NCBI RefSeq assembly: GCF_005954645.2
Contig: NZ_CP040695.2
Location: 868,001-932,000 of the forward strand
Direction of reading: 5' to 3'
Length of the DNA: 64,000 nt
From: Nocardioides sp. S-1144
GTDB lineage: Bacteria > Actinomycetota > Actinomycetes > Propionibacteriales > Nocardioidaceae
The notes under the pieces are model-generated. The model saw nothing but the letters and a program-made list of their open reading frames with translations. It was not told where the DNA came from and did no database searches. The position numbers and the translations under genes were made by a program. Shown in pieces: positions 7,843 through 16,790 of the stretch (its first letter is position 1; each line of letters begins with the position of its first letter).

Positions 7843-8553
7843 TCAGTCGTCGCGCTCGACCCGGATGACCTCGCCGGTGACGGCGTCGAGGGTCACGGTC
7901 TGCTCGTCGGCGGTGTCCTCGTCGAGCTGGACGTCCCACGTCGCGCGGTTGCCGCTGTCGTCGTCGAGGTCCAGGTCGATCGAGGTGACGGTGCCGCCGG
8001 GCACCTCGCCCAGCGCGGCCTCGACGGCGGCGGGCAGGTCGACGGTCGCGTCCCGGAGCAGCTGCGTGCGCTCGGCGAGGTCGTCGTCCCCGTCCCTGTC
8101 CCTGTCGTTGTCCCCGTCGTCGTCGCGGTCCTCGACCGGCTCGCGGGTCACGGTGGCGCCGTCGGCGCTGACCGTCAGGTCGAACTCGGCGCCGTCGGCG
8201 GTGACGACCGTCGCGTCCCACCCGTCGCGCTCGCGGTCGACGGAGAAGACGACGGCGCCGTCGAGGGCGCCGAGCGCGGTCCGGGCGGCGGCGAGGACGT
8301 CGCCGGCCGGCGCGGCCTGGCCCTCCTGGCCACCCTCCTCGCCCGGGGCCTCGGCGGGCGCGCTCGAGGAGTCGGTCGCGGCCGGGGCGTCGTCGGCGGA
8401 CGAGGAGGACGAGGAGGACGCGGCCGGCGTGGTGTCGTCGGCGGCGTCGCCCCCGTCGTCACCGCAGGCGACGAGCGTGAACGCGAGCGGCGCGACGGCG
8501 ACCACGGCGAGACGGCGGCCGGACAGCGCGGACAGGAAGGACGGGCGGTTCAT
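7843..8553 (-). CDS. PepSY-domain lipoprotein
   Basis: Exported lipoprotein of 236 residues. The signal peptide ends in the lipobox LVAC (FTLVACGDDGG), so the cysteine should be lipidated. A Ser/Ala/Asp-rich linker (residues ~30-75) is followed by two PepSY-like repeats: AARTALGALDGAVVFSVDRE, and AVEAALGEVPGGTVTSIDLD with the closing strand TLDAVTGEVIRVERDD. PepSY domains are thought to be inhibitory or ligand-binding; the partner here is unknown. An Asp/Arg repeat (DRDDDGDNDRDRDGDDD) joins the repeats and could bind cations. The ATG is preceded by the ribosome binding site gaggaga. Upstream is the divergent ileS T-box. Confidence 0.8.
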   Translation of the reverse strand: MNRPSFLSALSGRRLAVVAVAPLAFTLVACGDDGGDAADDTTPAASSSSSSSADDAPAATDSSSAPAEAPGEEGGQEGQAAPAGDVLAAARTALGALDGAVVFSVDRERDGWDATVVTADGAEFDLTVSADGATVTREPVEDRDDDGDNDRDRDGDDDLAERTQLLRDATVDLPAAVEAALGEVPGGTVTSIDLDLDDDSGNRATWDVQLDEDTADEQTVTLDAVTGEVIRVERDD

Positions 8554-8702
8554 GGGTATCTCCTCGACAGGGGGTGCGATCGGTACTCCCCGACCATCTC
8601 GCCGCGGCGGTCAAGGGGGCGCGAACCGGAGGTCAAGGGCACGCTAAGACCGGGCGGACACCGCGCGGGGGAACCGATTGGTCAGCGTCCCCGGCGCCGC
8701 CC

Positions 8703-8708
8703 TACCCT
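8703..8708 (+). promoter_or_regulatory. -10 element TACCCT for the ileS T-box transcript
   Basis: TACCCT (TAnnnT) lies just upstream of the first T-box helix. A weak TTGGTC at 8678-8683 could be the -35, but the 19-bp spacing is long. Confidence 0.4.
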
Positions 8709-8926
8709 GGGAGCACAGGCGTTCGAGCCGTCATCAGCGGCGAGCCTCCGGAAGAACGGCCCCGCCCGCGAGGGCGGGGCCCACTAGAACCGGACGGGTG
8801 GCCCGTCACAGCCGACAACGAAGTGGTCCCGCAGCAGGTGGGCGGGGCAATCGAGGTGGTACCGCGGCAGCCCGTCGTCCTCGTCGTGACATGCACGTGA
8901 CGTCCGACGAAGCGCCAGGAGCCCCC
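8709..8926 (+). ncRNA. T-box riboswitch (isoleucine), translational type
   Basis: Senses uncharged tRNA-Ile and controls ileS. Stem I is very short: AGGC (8717-8720) pairs with GCCT (8744-8747), and GCCG (8727-8730) with CGGC (8738-8741), leaving the loop TCATCAG with the specifier ATC (8733-8735), an isoleucine codon. Next come a perfect 10-bp stem 8758-8767/8772-8781 with a GCGA tetraloop and a GACGGG/CCCGTC hairpin (8793-8807). The T-box sequence TGGTACCGCGG is at 8857-8867; its TGGT can pair with the tRNA ACCA end. No U-run follows and the ribosome binding site AGGAG (8917-8921) lies just downstream, so control of translation is expected, as in known actinobacterial ileS T-boxes. Confidence 0.93.
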
Positions 8927-8927
8927 G

Positions 8928-11900
8928 ATGCCGTACCCCAAGAACGCCCCCGAGCAGGGTGTCCCCTCGAGCCCGCGGTTCCCGGAGATCGAGGAGCGGA
9001 TCCTCGCGTTCTGGCAGGCCGACGGCACCTTCCAGGCGAGCATCGACCAGCGCGACGCCGGTGCCGACGGCGCGAACGAGTTCGTCTTCTACGACGGCCC
9101 GCCGTTCGCCAACGGCCTGCCGCACTACGGCCACCTGCTCACCGGCTACGTCAAGGACCTCATCCCGCGGTTCCAGACGATGCGTGGGCGCCGGGTCGAG
9201 CGCCGCTTCGGCTGGGACACCCACGGGCTGCCGGCCGAGCTGGAGGCGATGCGGCTCAACGGCATCAAGACCACCGACGAGATCCTCGAGCTCGGCATCG
9301 AGAAGTTCAACGACGCCTGCCGCGAGTCGGTGATGAAGTACACCGGCGAGTGGCGCGACTACGTCACGCGCCAGGCCCGCTGGGTCGACTTCGACAACGA
9401 CTACCGCACCATGAACCCCGACTACATGGAGTCGGTCATGTGGGCGTTCAAGCAGCTGCACGACAAGGGCTACGTCTACGAGGGCTTCCGCGTGCTGCCC
9501 TACTGCTGGAACGACGAGACGCCGCTGTCGAACCACGAGCTGCGGATGGACGACGACGTCTACCAGATGCGGCAGGACCCCGCCGTCACCGTCGGCTTCG
9601 AGATCACCACCGACGGCCCGCTCCAGGGCGCCAAGCTGCTCATCTGGACCACGACCCCGTGGACCCTGCCGAGCAACCTGGCCGTGATGGTCGGCTCCGA
9701 CATCGACTACGTCGTCGTCGAGCACGCCACCGACCGCGGGACGGACCGGCTGGTCATCGCCGAGGCCCGGCTGGCGGCGTACGCCCGCGAGCTCGGCGAC
9801 GAGCCGACCGTGGTCTCGCGCCACACCGGCCGGGAGCTGCTCGGCCTGGTCTACCGCCCGCCGTTCGGCTACTTCGAGGGCCACGAGAACGCCTTCCGCG
9901 TCGTCGCCGCCGACGACGCCGTCACCACCACCGACGGCACCGGGCTGGTGCACAGCGCCGGCGCGTTCGGTGAGGTCGACAAGGAGGTCACCGACCGCGA
10001 GGGCATCGAGGCCGTGATGCCGGTCGGCAAGGACGGCCGGTTCACCGCGCCGGTCACCGAGTACGCCGGCATGCTCGTCTTCGACGCGAACCCGCACATC
10101 ATCGACGACCTCCGGTCCGTGACGGGCGGCGAGCCGGCCGGTGCGGTGACGGCCGGCACGGTGCTGCTGCGTCGCGAGACCTACGACCACTCCTACCCGC
10201 ACTGCTGGCGCTGCCGCGAGCCCCTCATCTACAAGGGCGTCTCGTCGTGGTTCGTGCAGGTGACGGCGTTCAAGCAGCGGATGCTCGAGCTCAACCGCGA
10301 GATCAACTGGGTGCCCGACCACATCCAGGACGGCCAGTTCGGCCGGTGGCTGGAGAACGCGCGCGACTGGTCGATCACCCGCAACCGCTTCTGGGGCAGC
10401 CCGGTGCCGGTGTGGGTGAGCGACGACGACGCCTACCCGCGCACCGACGTCTACGGCTCGTTCGCCGAGATCGAGCGCGACTTCGGCCGGGTGCCGACCA
10501 ACGCCGCCGGCGAGCGCGACCTGCACCGGCCGTTCGTGGACGACCTGACCCGGCCCAACCCCGACGACCCCCGCCCCGAGGGGGAGCGCTCGACGATGCG
10601 CCGCGTCCCCGACGTCCTCGACGTGTGGTTCGACTCGGGCTCGATGAGCTACGCCCAGGTGCACTACCCGTTCGAGAACAAGGAGTGGTTCGACGGCAGC
10701 GCCGAGAGGAAGGGCCACTTCCCGGCCGACTTCATCGTCGAGTACATCGGCCAGACCCGCGGCTGGTTCTACACCCTGCACATCCTGGCGACGGCGATCT
10801 TCGACAAGCCGGCCTTCGAGAACTGCATCAGCCACGGCATCGTGCTGGGCTCCGACGGCAACAAGATGTCGAAGTCGCTGCGCAACTACCCCGACGTCCG
10901 CGAGGTCTTCGACCGCGACGGCGCCGACGCGATGCGCTGGTTCCTCATGTCGAGCCCGATCCTGCGCGGCGGCAACCTCGTCGTCACCGAGCAGGGCATC
11001 CGCGACTCGGTGCGCCAGGTGCTGATCCCGCTGTGGAACAGCTGGTACTTCTTCCAGCTCTACGCCAACGCCGCGAACGGCGGGGCCGGCCACGACGCGA
11101 CCGCCGGGGCGTCGGAGCGCTCCTCGGTCCCGCTCGACCGCTACCTGCTGGCCAAGTGCCGCGAGTACGTCGAGGAGATGACCACCGCCCTCGACGCCTA
11201 CGCCGTCGCCGAGGCCTGCGACGCGACGCGCTCGTTCCTCGACGTCCTCACCAACTGGTACATCCGGCGCTCGCGCGACCGGTTCTTCGACGAGGAGCCG
11301 GCCGCGTTCGACACCCTCGGCACCGTGCTCGAGACCGTCTGCCGGGCGACCGCGCCGCTGCTCCCGCTGACCACCGAGGAGATCTGGCGCGGGCTGACCG
11401 GCGAGCGGTCGGTGCACCTCACCGACTGGCCGCGGGCCGAGGAGCTGCCCGCCGACGCCGCCCTGGTCGCCGCCATGGACCAGGTGCGCGAGATCTGCTC
11501 GGCCGCCTCCGCGCTGCGCAAGGCCGCCTCGCTGCGCAACCGGCTGCCGCTGGCCCGCCTGACCGTCGTCGTGGCCGACCCCGACGCGCTCGCGGCCGAG
11601 GGCCTCGAGGGCCTGGTCGCCGACGAGGTCAACGTCAAGGAGGTGCGGCTGCTCGCCGCCGACAGCCCGGAGGCGGCCGCCCACGGCGTGGAGCAGAAGC
11701 TCACCGTCAACGCCCGCGCCGCCGGCCCGCGGCTGGGCCGCGAGGTCCAGCTGGCCATCAGGGGCTCGAAGTCCGGCGACTGGCAGGCCGAGGTCGGCGA
11801 CGACGGCCAGGTCCGGGTCACCGCCGGCGGGCTCGCGCTCGTCGAGGGCGAGTACACCCTCGAGACGGTCGCCGGCTCCGCCGACGCCGACACCGCGACC

Positions 11901-12212
11901 GGGGTGCTGCCGGGCGGCGGGTTCGTCGTCCTCGACACCGCGGTCACCGCCGAGCTGGCCGCCGAGGGCCTGGCCCGCGACCTGGTCCGCGCCGTCCAGC
12001 AGGCCCGCCGCGACGCCGGCCTCGACGTCTCCGACCGGATCGTGCTGACCCTCACCGGCGGTGAGGCCGTCGTCGCGGCGGCCCGCACCCACGAGGCCCT
12101 GGTCGCCGGCGAGACCCTCACGACGTCCTACGAGGTGGTGCTCGGCGACGGGACCACCGGCACGCCCGTGGGCGACGGCGAGCGGGTCGCGATCACCCTC
12201 GCCAAGGCCTGA
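8928..12212 (+). CDS. ileS: Isoleucyl-tRNA synthetase
   Basis: Charges tRNA-Ile with isoleucine. The 1094-residue protein has the class I catalytic core: the HIGH-type motif within [15 protein letters not shown] and KMSKS at residues 646-650 ([13 protein letters not shown]). The inserted editing domain lies between, with the threonine-rich segment [15 protein letters not shown]. The rest is the anticodon-binding region ([13 protein letters not shown]) and a C-terminal domain. The length and motifs suggest the long, eukaryotic-like IleRS type, which in other bacteria is linked to mupirocin tolerance (inference). The ATG has the ribosome binding site AGGAG and is controlled by the upstream T-box. 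Confidence 0.97.
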   Translation: MPYPKNAPEQGVPSSPRFPEIEERILAFWQADGTFQASIDQRDAGADGANEFVFYDGPPFANGLPHYGHLLTGYVKDLIPRFQTMRGRRVERRFGWDTHGLPAELEAMRLNGIKTTDEILELGIEKFNDACRESVMKYTGEWRDYVTRQARWVDFDNDYRTMNPDYMESVMWAFKQLHDKGYVYEGFRVLPYCWNDETPLSNHELRMDDDVYQMRQDPAVTVGFEITTDGPLQGAKLLIWTTTPWTLPSNLAVMVGSDIDYVVVEHATDRGTDRLVIAEARLAAYARELGDEPTVVSRHTGRELLGLVYRPPFGYFEGHENAFRVVAADDAVTTTDGTGLVHSAGAFGEVDKEVTDREGIEAVMPVGKDGRFTAPVTEYAGMLVFDANPHIIDDLRSVTGGEPAGAVTAGTVLLRRETYDHSYPHCWRCREPLIYKGVSSWFVQVTAFKQRMLELNREINWVPDHIQDGQFGRWLENARDWSITRNRFWGSPVPVWVSDDDAYPRTDVYGSFAEIERDFGRVPTNAAGERDLHRPFVDDLTRPNPDDPRPEGERSTMRRVPDVLDVWFDSGSMSYAQVHYPFENKEWFDGSAERKGHFPADFIVEYIGQTRGWFYTLHILATAIFDKPAFENCISHGIVLGSDGNKMSKSLRNYPDVREVFDRDGADAMRWFLMSSPILRGGNLVVTEQGIRDSVRQVLIPLWNSWYFFQLYANAANGGAGHDATAGASERSSVPLDRYLLAKCREYVEEMTTALDAYAVAEACDATRSFLDVLTNWYIRRSRDRFFDEEPAAFDTLGTVLETVCRATAPLLPLTTEEIWRGLTGERSVHLTDWPRAEELPADAALVAAMDQVREICSAASALRKAASLRNRLPLARLTVVVADPDALAAEGLEGLVADEVNVKEVRLLAADSPEAAAHGVEQKLTVNARAAGPRLGREVQLAIRGSKSGDWQAEVGDDGQVRVTAGGLALVEGEYTLETVAGSADADTATGVLPGGGFVVLDTAVTAELAAEGLARDLVRAVQQARRDAGLDVSDRIVLTLTGGEAVVAAARTHEALVAGETLTTSYEVVLGDGTTGTPVGDGERVAITLAKA

Positions 12213-12222
12213 CCCCCACGCC

Positions 12223-12248
12223 GACCCGTCAGTGATCAGCGACGGGTC
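12223..12248. repeat. 26-bp palindromic repeat (GACCCGTC-N10-GACGGGTC)
   Basis: GACCCGTC, ten bases centred on TGATCA, then GACGGGTC, 11 bp after the ileS stop. It is the exact reverse complement of two of three copies at 25.1 kb, so it is a dispersed family. The hairpin could end ileS transcription, though no T-run follows. Confidence 0.85.
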
Positions 12249-12320
12249 GGCGCGGGAACGGGGTCGTCTCACTCGCTCGGGCGGTGGACGTCGTCCCGGC
12301 GCCCCGGCACAGTCGTGCCC

Positions 12321-12998
12321 ATGACCGCCTCCTGGCTCGAGCTCTGCCTCGACGTGCACGACCCGGCGTCGTACGACGCGATGGCGTCGTTCTGGTCCAC
12401 CGCGGCCGGGTTGACGCGCCAGCCGTGGTCGGGCCCGGGGAACGAGCCCGACGACCTGGTCGGCGCGCCCGGGCAGGGCATCGCGCTGTGTCCCGTCCCC
12501 GAGCCGAGGACCGTCAAGCACCGGGTGCACCTCGACGTGCACGTGCGCGCGGTCGACGACCTCGTCGCCGCCGGCGCCACCGTCGTCCAGGAGCTGCCGC
12601 ACTGGACCGTGCTGACCGACCCCGAGGGCGGCGAGCTCTGCGCGTTCGTGCGCGCAGCGGACCAGGACCTGCCCGACTACCGCGTCCACGAGGTCGTGGT
12701 CGACGCCGCGGACCCGGAGCGGATCGCCCGCTGGTGGGCCGCGCGGTTCGGTGTCGGCGTCGAGAACGACGGCGAGCCGTGGTGGCGGATCCAGGACGTG
12801 CCCGGCATGGCGTTCGACTCGCTCGTCTTCCAGCCGGTGCCCGAGCCCAAGACCGTCAAGAACCGCATCCACTGGGACGTGCGCGGCAGCGTCGAGGAGT
12901 TCCTCACCGCCGGCGCCACCCGGCTCTGGGACCAGCCGCGCTGGAGCGTGCTCGCCGACCCCGAGGGCAACGAGTTCTGCGTGTTCGCTCCGCGTTGA
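12321..12998 (+). CDS. VOC-family (glyoxalase-like) protein, two domains
   Basis: Function unknown beyond family. The 225-residue protein holds two tandem vicinal-oxygen-chelate-like modules: residues ~1-115 and ~120-225. Each contains VPEPRTVKHRVHLDV or VPEPKTVKNRIHWDV and ends in a DPEG(G/N)E strand (VLTDPEGGELCAF, VLADPEGNEFCVF). The duplication is clear by eye. Such proteins are often annotated as glyoxalase-like; few have known substrates. The ATG lies 7 nt after CACAGT, in line with other leaderless starts here; an in-frame GTG lies at 12315. It follows ileS and its repeat hairpin and is probably separately transcribed. Confidence 0.8.
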   Translation: MTASWLELCLDVHDPASYDAMASFWSTAAGLTRQPWSGPGNEPDDLVGAPGQGIALCPVPEPRTVKHRVHLDVHVRAVDDLVAAGATVVQELPHWTVLTDPEGGELCAFVRAADQDLPDYRVHEVVVDAADPERIARWWAARFGVGVENDGEPWWRIQDVPGMAFDSLVFQPVPEPKTVKNRIHWDVRGSVEEFLTAGATRLWDQPRWSVLADPEGNEFCVFAPR

Positions 12999-13032
12999 CC
13001 GGCCGGTTCCGGGGGGCTGATTGACTGGGCCC

Positions 13033-14100
13033 GTGGAACTGGACCTCACCCTGGACGCCGTCACCCTCACCCGCGCCCTCGTCGACATCGAGTCGGTGAG
13101 CAGGAACGAGCAGGCGATCGCCGACGCCGTCGAGCGCGCGCTGACGACGCTGCCGCACCTCACCGTCGTCCGGCGCGGCAACACCGTGGTGGCCCGCACC
13201 GACCTCGGCCGCGACGAGCGCGTCGTCATCGCCGGTCACCTCGACACCGTGCCGCTCAACGACAACCTGCCGAGCCGGCTCGACGAGGAGACCGGCCTGC
13301 TGCACGGCCTCGGCACCTGCGACATGAAGGGCGGCGACGCCGTCATCCTGCGGCTGGCCGCGACCGTGCCCGAGCCGGTGCGCGACGTCACCTACATCCT
13401 CTACGAGGCCGAGGAGATCGACTCCGAGTTCAACGGCCTCAACAAGCTCTCGCAGTCCGACCCCGACCTGATGCAGGCCGACTTCGCGATCCTGATGGAG
13501 CCCTCGGACGCCGTGGTCGAGGCCGGCTGCCAGGGCACCCTGCGCGTCGAGGTCCGCACGACGGGGGAGCGGGCGCACTCGGCCCGGTCGTGGCGGGGCG
13601 TCAACGCCATCCACGGCGCGGCCGGCGTCCTGGCGCGGCTCAACGACTACGAGGCGCGGCGGCCGGTGATCGACGGGCTGGAGTACCACGAGGGCCTCAA
13701 CGCCGTGTTCATCCGCGGCGGCGTCGCCGGCAACGTGCTGCCCGACGAGTGCGTCGTCGAGGTGAACTTCCGCTTCGCCCCCGATCGCAGCGAGGCCGAC
13801 GCCGAGGCGTTCGTCCGCGACTTCTTCGAGGGCTACGACGTCCGCCTCACCGACACCGCGCCCGGCGCCCTCCCGGGCCTGGACCGCCCCGCCGCCCGCG
13901 ACTTCATCGCCGCCGTCGGTGGCGTGGTGAACCCCAAGTTCGGCTGGACCGACGTCGCCCGCTTCACCGTCCTCGGCGTCCCGGCGGTGAACTTCGGACC
14001 CGGCGACCCGATGCTCGCCCACAAGCAGGAGGAGTTCGTGCCGGTCGAGCACATCGAGCGCTGCGAGCAGCAGCTGCGCGGCTGGCTGGGCGGCCTCTGA
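13033..14100 (+). CDS. dapE: Succinyl-diaminopimelate desuccinylase
   Basis: Zinc peptidase-family (M20) enzyme that removes succinate from N-succinyl-diaminopimelate in lysine and peptidoglycan precursor synthesis. It has 355 residues. Metal-site segments are visible: VVIAGHLDTVPLNDN (His and Asp), GTCDMKGGDAVIL (bridging Asp), YEAEEIDSEFNGL (catalytic and metal Glu), EPSDAVVEAGCQG, and the C-terminal histidine in PMLAHKQEEFV. A dimerisation domain lies between (GERAHSARSWRGVNAI). GTG 13033 is chosen because TTGACT sits just upstream; TTG 13021 is in frame. It overlaps the ATG of the following LOG-family gene by one base. Confidence 0.93.
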   Translation: MELDLTLDAVTLTRALVDIESVSRNEQAIADAVERALTTLPHLTVVRRGNTVVARTDLGRDERVVIAGHLDTVPLNDNLPSRLDEETGLLHGLGTCDMKGGDAVILRLAATVPEPVRDVTYILYEAEEIDSEFNGLNKLSQSDPDLMQADFAILMEPSDAVVEAGCQGTLRVEVRTTGERAHSARSWRGVNAIHGAAGVLARLNDYEARRPVIDGLEYHEGLNAVFIRGGVAGNVLPDECVVEVNFRFAPDRSEADAEAFVRDFFEGYDVRLTDTAPGALPGLDRPAARDFIAAVGGVVNPKFGWTDVARFTVLGVPAVNFGPGDPMLAHKQEEFVPVEHIERCEQQLRGWLGGL

Positions 14101-14825
14101 TGGTCAAGGCGCGGATCAAGGGCCCGATCGTCGAGCGGCGCGCCCAGCGCGAGGGCACCACCGCCGACCAGCGGCTGCTCGACCACCGGGCCCGGCTCGA
14201 CACCAGCACCGACTACTGGCGGGTGCTGCGCATCCAGGCCGAGTTCGTCGAGGGCTTCGGTGCCCTGGCCGACCTCGGACCGGCCGTGTGCGTGTTCGGC
14301 TCGGCGCGCACCCCGGCCACCGACCCGGCCTACGCCCAGGGCGAGCAGGTCGCCCGCCGGCTCGTCGAGGAGGGCTTCGCCGTCGTCACCGGCGGCGGGC
14401 CCGGGGCGATGGAGGCGGCCAACAAGGGCGCCACCGAGGCCGGCGGCGTCAGCGTCGGGCTCGGCATCGAGCTGCCCTTCGAGTCCGGGCTCAACGAGTG
14501 GGTCGACCTCGGCATCAACTTCCGCTACTTCTTCGTGCGCAAGACGATGTTCGTCAAGTACAGCCAGGGCTTCGTCGTGCTGCCGGGCGGGATCGGCACC
14601 CTCGACGAGCTGTTCGAGGCGCTCACCCTGGCCCAGACCCAGAAGGTCACCGCCTTCCCGGTGGTGCTGCTCGGCACGGCGTACTGGTCGGGGCTGGTCG
14701 ACTGGCTGCGCGACACCGTCCTGGCCGACGGCAAGATCTCGCCGTCCGACCTCGACCGGTTCGTCGTCACCGACGACGTCGACGAGGCGGTCGCGCTGAT
14801 GGTCGCGGCCCGGGACGCGTCGTGA
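14100..14825 (+). CDS. LOG-family (TIGR00730) Rossmann-fold protein
   Basis: Predicted nucleotide 5'-monophosphate phosphoribohydrolase of the lysine-decarboxylase-like/LOG family, 241 residues. Hallmarks are GGGPGAMEAANKGA (residues ~95-110) and PGGIGTLDELFEAL (residues ~160-175), the PGGxGTxxE motif. Plant and some bacterial members release cytokinin-type bases; the substrate here is unknown. ATG 14100 overlaps the final base of the dapE stop, and the stop overlaps the next start. A LOG-type gene near dapE is also known in mycobacteria (Rv1202/Rv1205 region), which supports orthology. Confidence 0.88.
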   Translation: MVKARIKGPIVERRAQREGTTADQRLLDHRARLDTSTDYWRVLRIQAEFVEGFGALADLGPAVCVFGSARTPATDPAYAQGEQVARRLVEEGFAVVTGGGPGAMEAANKGATEAGGVSVGLGIELPFESGLNEWVDLGINFRYFFVRKTMFVKYSQGFVVLPGGIGTLDELFEALTLAQTQKVTAFPVVLLGTAYWSGLVDWLRDTVLADGKISPSDLDRFVVTDDVDEAVALMVAARDAS

Positions 14826-15208
14826 CCTGGGTCTTCGTCGTCGTGGTCGTCCTCGTGATGGGCGCGATCGCCCTGGTCGCGGCCGGGCGCGGTGCCCCGA
14901 TGAGCGTCGAGCACGACGACAGCCCCGACCTCTTCGTGCCGGCGCACGGTGACCTCACGGGCCGCGACCTGCGCCGGGTGCGGTTCCCCGCGGCGCTGCG
15001 CGGCTACCGGATGGCCGAGGTCGACGAGCTCCTGTCGCGACTGGCCTCGCAGCTCGAGGCGCCCGCCCCCGACAACGGGTCGCCCGACCCGGTGCACCGG
15101 TCGGCCGACGCGAGGGCCGACGGGTCGACCGACGGGGCGACCGGCGCCAAGCTCGACGAGCACGGCTTCGCGCCGGAGCGCCGGGAGGACGCCCCGCCGG
15201 CCGGGTGA
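14822..15208 (+). CDS. Small membrane protein with a DivIVA-type motif
   Basis: A 128-residue protein with one N-terminal membrane segment (WVFVVVVVLVMGAIALVAAG) and, at residues ~45-70, the short motif VRFPAALRGYRMAEVDELLSRL. This matches the DivIVA-domain signature (F-x-x-x-x-x-GY-x-x-x-EVDxFL) found in many actinobacterial cell-envelope proteins. The tail is Asp/Ala/Gly-rich and looks disordered. It probably sits at the membrane and may recognise curved or polar sites (inference). The GTG start overlaps the LOG-gene stop by GTGA, so the two are translationally coupled. Confidence 0.75.
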   Translation: MTWVFVVVVVLVMGAIALVAAGRGAPMSVEHDDSPDLFVPAHGDLTGRDLRRVRFPAALRGYRMAEVDELLSRLASQLEAPAPDNGSPDPVHRSADARADGSTDGATGAKLDEHGFAPERREDAPPAG

Positions 15209-15221
15209 GACACTGCGACCC

Positions 15222-15647
15222 GTGTCCCCGCTCGTCGTCTACGTGCTCACCGGCCTCGCCGCCGTCGCGGTGGCGCTCACCCGGCTGAGGCTCGGGCGCT
15301 CGCGCGGGGGAGCCGGCCGCGTCGACGTCGCCCGCGCACCGCTCGGCGTCCACACGGTCGCCGGCGCCCTCGCGCTGGTGGCCTGGCTGACCTTCCTCGC
15401 GGGCGCCGACGCGCTCGGCGAGGACGCCGTCACCCTGCTCGGCCTGGTCGCCCTCGTGCTCTGGTGGATCGTCGCGCTCGCCGGCCTGCTGATCCTCGCG
15501 CGCTGGCTCCCGGCCCGGGGACGGCACGCGGCGGGCAGCCTCGAGGACTCCTGGTCGAGCGGGCCCGGGCTGTCGGTGCTGGCCCACGTCGGCATGTTGG
15601 TGACCGTCGGCGTCTTCACCTACGCCTACCTGGTCAAGGCGGTCTGA
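15222..15647 (+). CDS. Small integral membrane protein
   Basis: Function unknown; 141 residues with about four membrane segments: VVYVLTGLAAVAVALTRL, TVAGALALVAWLTFLAG, ALVLWWIVALAGLLILARW and AHVGMLVTVGVFTYAYLV. No catalytic or transport motif. The GTG start lies 7 nt after GACACT, a possible leaderless -10 box, so it may be transcribed apart from the preceding operon 13 bp upstream. It converges on the enoyl-CoA hydratase gene with a 40-bp gap. Confidence 0.7.
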   Translation: MSPLVVYVLTGLAAVAVALTRLRLGRSRGGAGRVDVARAPLGVHTVAGALALVAWLTFLAGADALGEDAVTLLGLVALVLWWIVALAGLLILARWLPARGRHAAGSLEDSWSSGPGLSVLAHVGMLVTVGVFTYAYLVKAV

Positions 15648-15687
15648 CCCGCCCGCCGACGCCGTTCGGCGGGTCGCCGGGTCGGGC

Positions 15688-16494
15688 TCAGCGGCCCTCG
15701 AAGACCGGCTTCTCCTTGGCGAGGAAGGACGCGACGGCGGCCTGGTGGTCGGCGGTCGCGCCGGTGCGGTTCATCATCGTGGCCTCGAAGGCGAGCGCCT
15801 CCTCGAACGAGTGGCCGGCGGCGTGGGCGACCGCGGCACGCATCGCGCCGAAGGCGACCGTCGGGCCGGCGGCGAGCCGGGTGGCCAGCGAGGCGACCTC
15901 GGCGTCGAGCCCGTCGGCCGGGACGACGGACGTCGCGAGCCCCAGGGCCAGGGCCTCCTCGGCGCCCACGGTGCGCGGGAAGTAGAGCAGCTCCATCGCC
16001 CGGGCGCGCCCGACGAGCAGGGGCAGGTGGTACGAGGCCCCCGTGTCGCAGGAGAGCGCGACCCCGGCGAAGGCGAGGTTGAAGCCGGCGGTGTCGGCGA
16101 CCACCCGCAGGTCGCAGGCGAAGGCGAGGGACGCGCCGGCGCCGGCCGCGACGCCGTTCACGGCGGCGATGACGGGCTTCTCCATGCCCGCGAGTGCCGT
16201 GACGATCGGGTTGTAGTGCGCCTCGACGGTGTCGAAGAGCTGCGCGCTGTCGCCCGACCGGAGGATCCGGACGTGCTCCTTGAGGTCCTGGCCGGTGCAG
16301 AAGGCGCGGCCGGTGCCGGTGAGCACGACGCACCGGGCGGCCGGGTCGGCCGCGACCCGGCGCACCGTCTCCAGCAGCAGCTCCTTGGTCGCCACGTCGA
16401 GGCTGTTCATCGCCCCGGGACGGTTGATCGTGATGGTGGCGACCCCGTCGGTGAGGTCGAGGAGCACGGGTGCATCGGCGGTGTCGGCGGGCAT
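15688..16494 (-). CDS. Enoyl-CoA hydratase/isomerase family protein
   Basis: Crotonase-fold enzyme of 268 residues acting on acyl-CoA thioesters, most likely in fatty-acid or aromatic-acid beta-oxidation. The CoA-binding and oxyanion segments are visible: GTGRAFCTGQDLKEH and KPVIAAVNGVAAGAGASLAFACDLRVV. In classic hydratases two glutamates act as acid/base; the region GVALSCDTGASYHLPLLVG has Asp in the second place (the usual signature reads G.xPDxGxxxxLP), a pattern of isomerase-type members such as PaaG relatives. ATG 16494 is chosen; CAGACT lies 7 nt upstream. No other beta-oxidation gene is adjacent. Confidence 0.85.
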   Translation of the reverse strand: MPADTADAPVLLDLTDGVATITINRPGAMNSLDVATKELLLETVRRVAADPAARCVVLTGTGRAFCTGQDLKEHVRILRSGDSAQLFDTVEAHYNPIVTALAGMEKPVIAAVNGVAAGAGASLAFACDLRVVADTAGFNLAFAGVALSCDTGASYHLPLLVGRARAMELLYFPRTVGAEEALALGLATSVVPADGLDAEVASLATRLAAGPTVAFGAMRAAVAHAAGHSFEEALAFEATMMNRTGATADHQAAVASFLAKEKPVFEGR

Positions 16495-16622
16495 GCAGGG
16501 GAGTCTGCCACCGCCAACCTGCAGGTCGGGGCTGCGGCCGGTGCCACTCATGGGGGATAATGAGCGAGCACGTGAGCGGCAGTGTCGGACTGCGCTCCTC
16601 GTTCGACAGGAAGAGGTGCCGC

Positions 16623-16790
16623 ATGGCGGCCATGAAGCCCCGCACCGGTGACGGTCCACTCGAGGTCACCAAGGAGGGGCGCGGCATCGTGATGCGGGTC
16701 CCCCTCGAGGGCGGTGGCCGGCTCGTCGTCGAGCTCAACGCCGAGGAGGCCGGCGCCCTCGGGGACGCCCTCAAGAACGTCGTCGGGTGA
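16623..16790 (+). CDS. DUF3117 small protein
   Basis: A 55-residue protein almost wholly made of the DUF3117 domain: MAAMKPRTGDGPLEVTKEGR, then GIVMRVPLEGGGRLVVELNA and EEAGALGDALKNVV. It is conserved across actinobacteria (the mycobacterial homologue is Rv1211) and its function is unknown. The charged, beta-rich sequence with a C-terminal helix suggests a small soluble adaptor. The ATG is preceded by aggaagagg as ribosome binding site. Its stop overlaps the GTG of the leucyl aminopeptidase gene, so the two are probably coupled. Confidence 0.92.
   Translation: MAAMKPRTGDGPLEVTKEGRGIVMRVPLEGGGRLVVELNAEEAGALGDALKNVVG

Noticed and set aside
8784..13229. Minus-strand open frame of almost 1500 codons opposite ileS
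   Set aside because: Covers the T-box, ileS, the VOC gene and part of dapE in antisense; no domain recognisable and no promoter or start signal.
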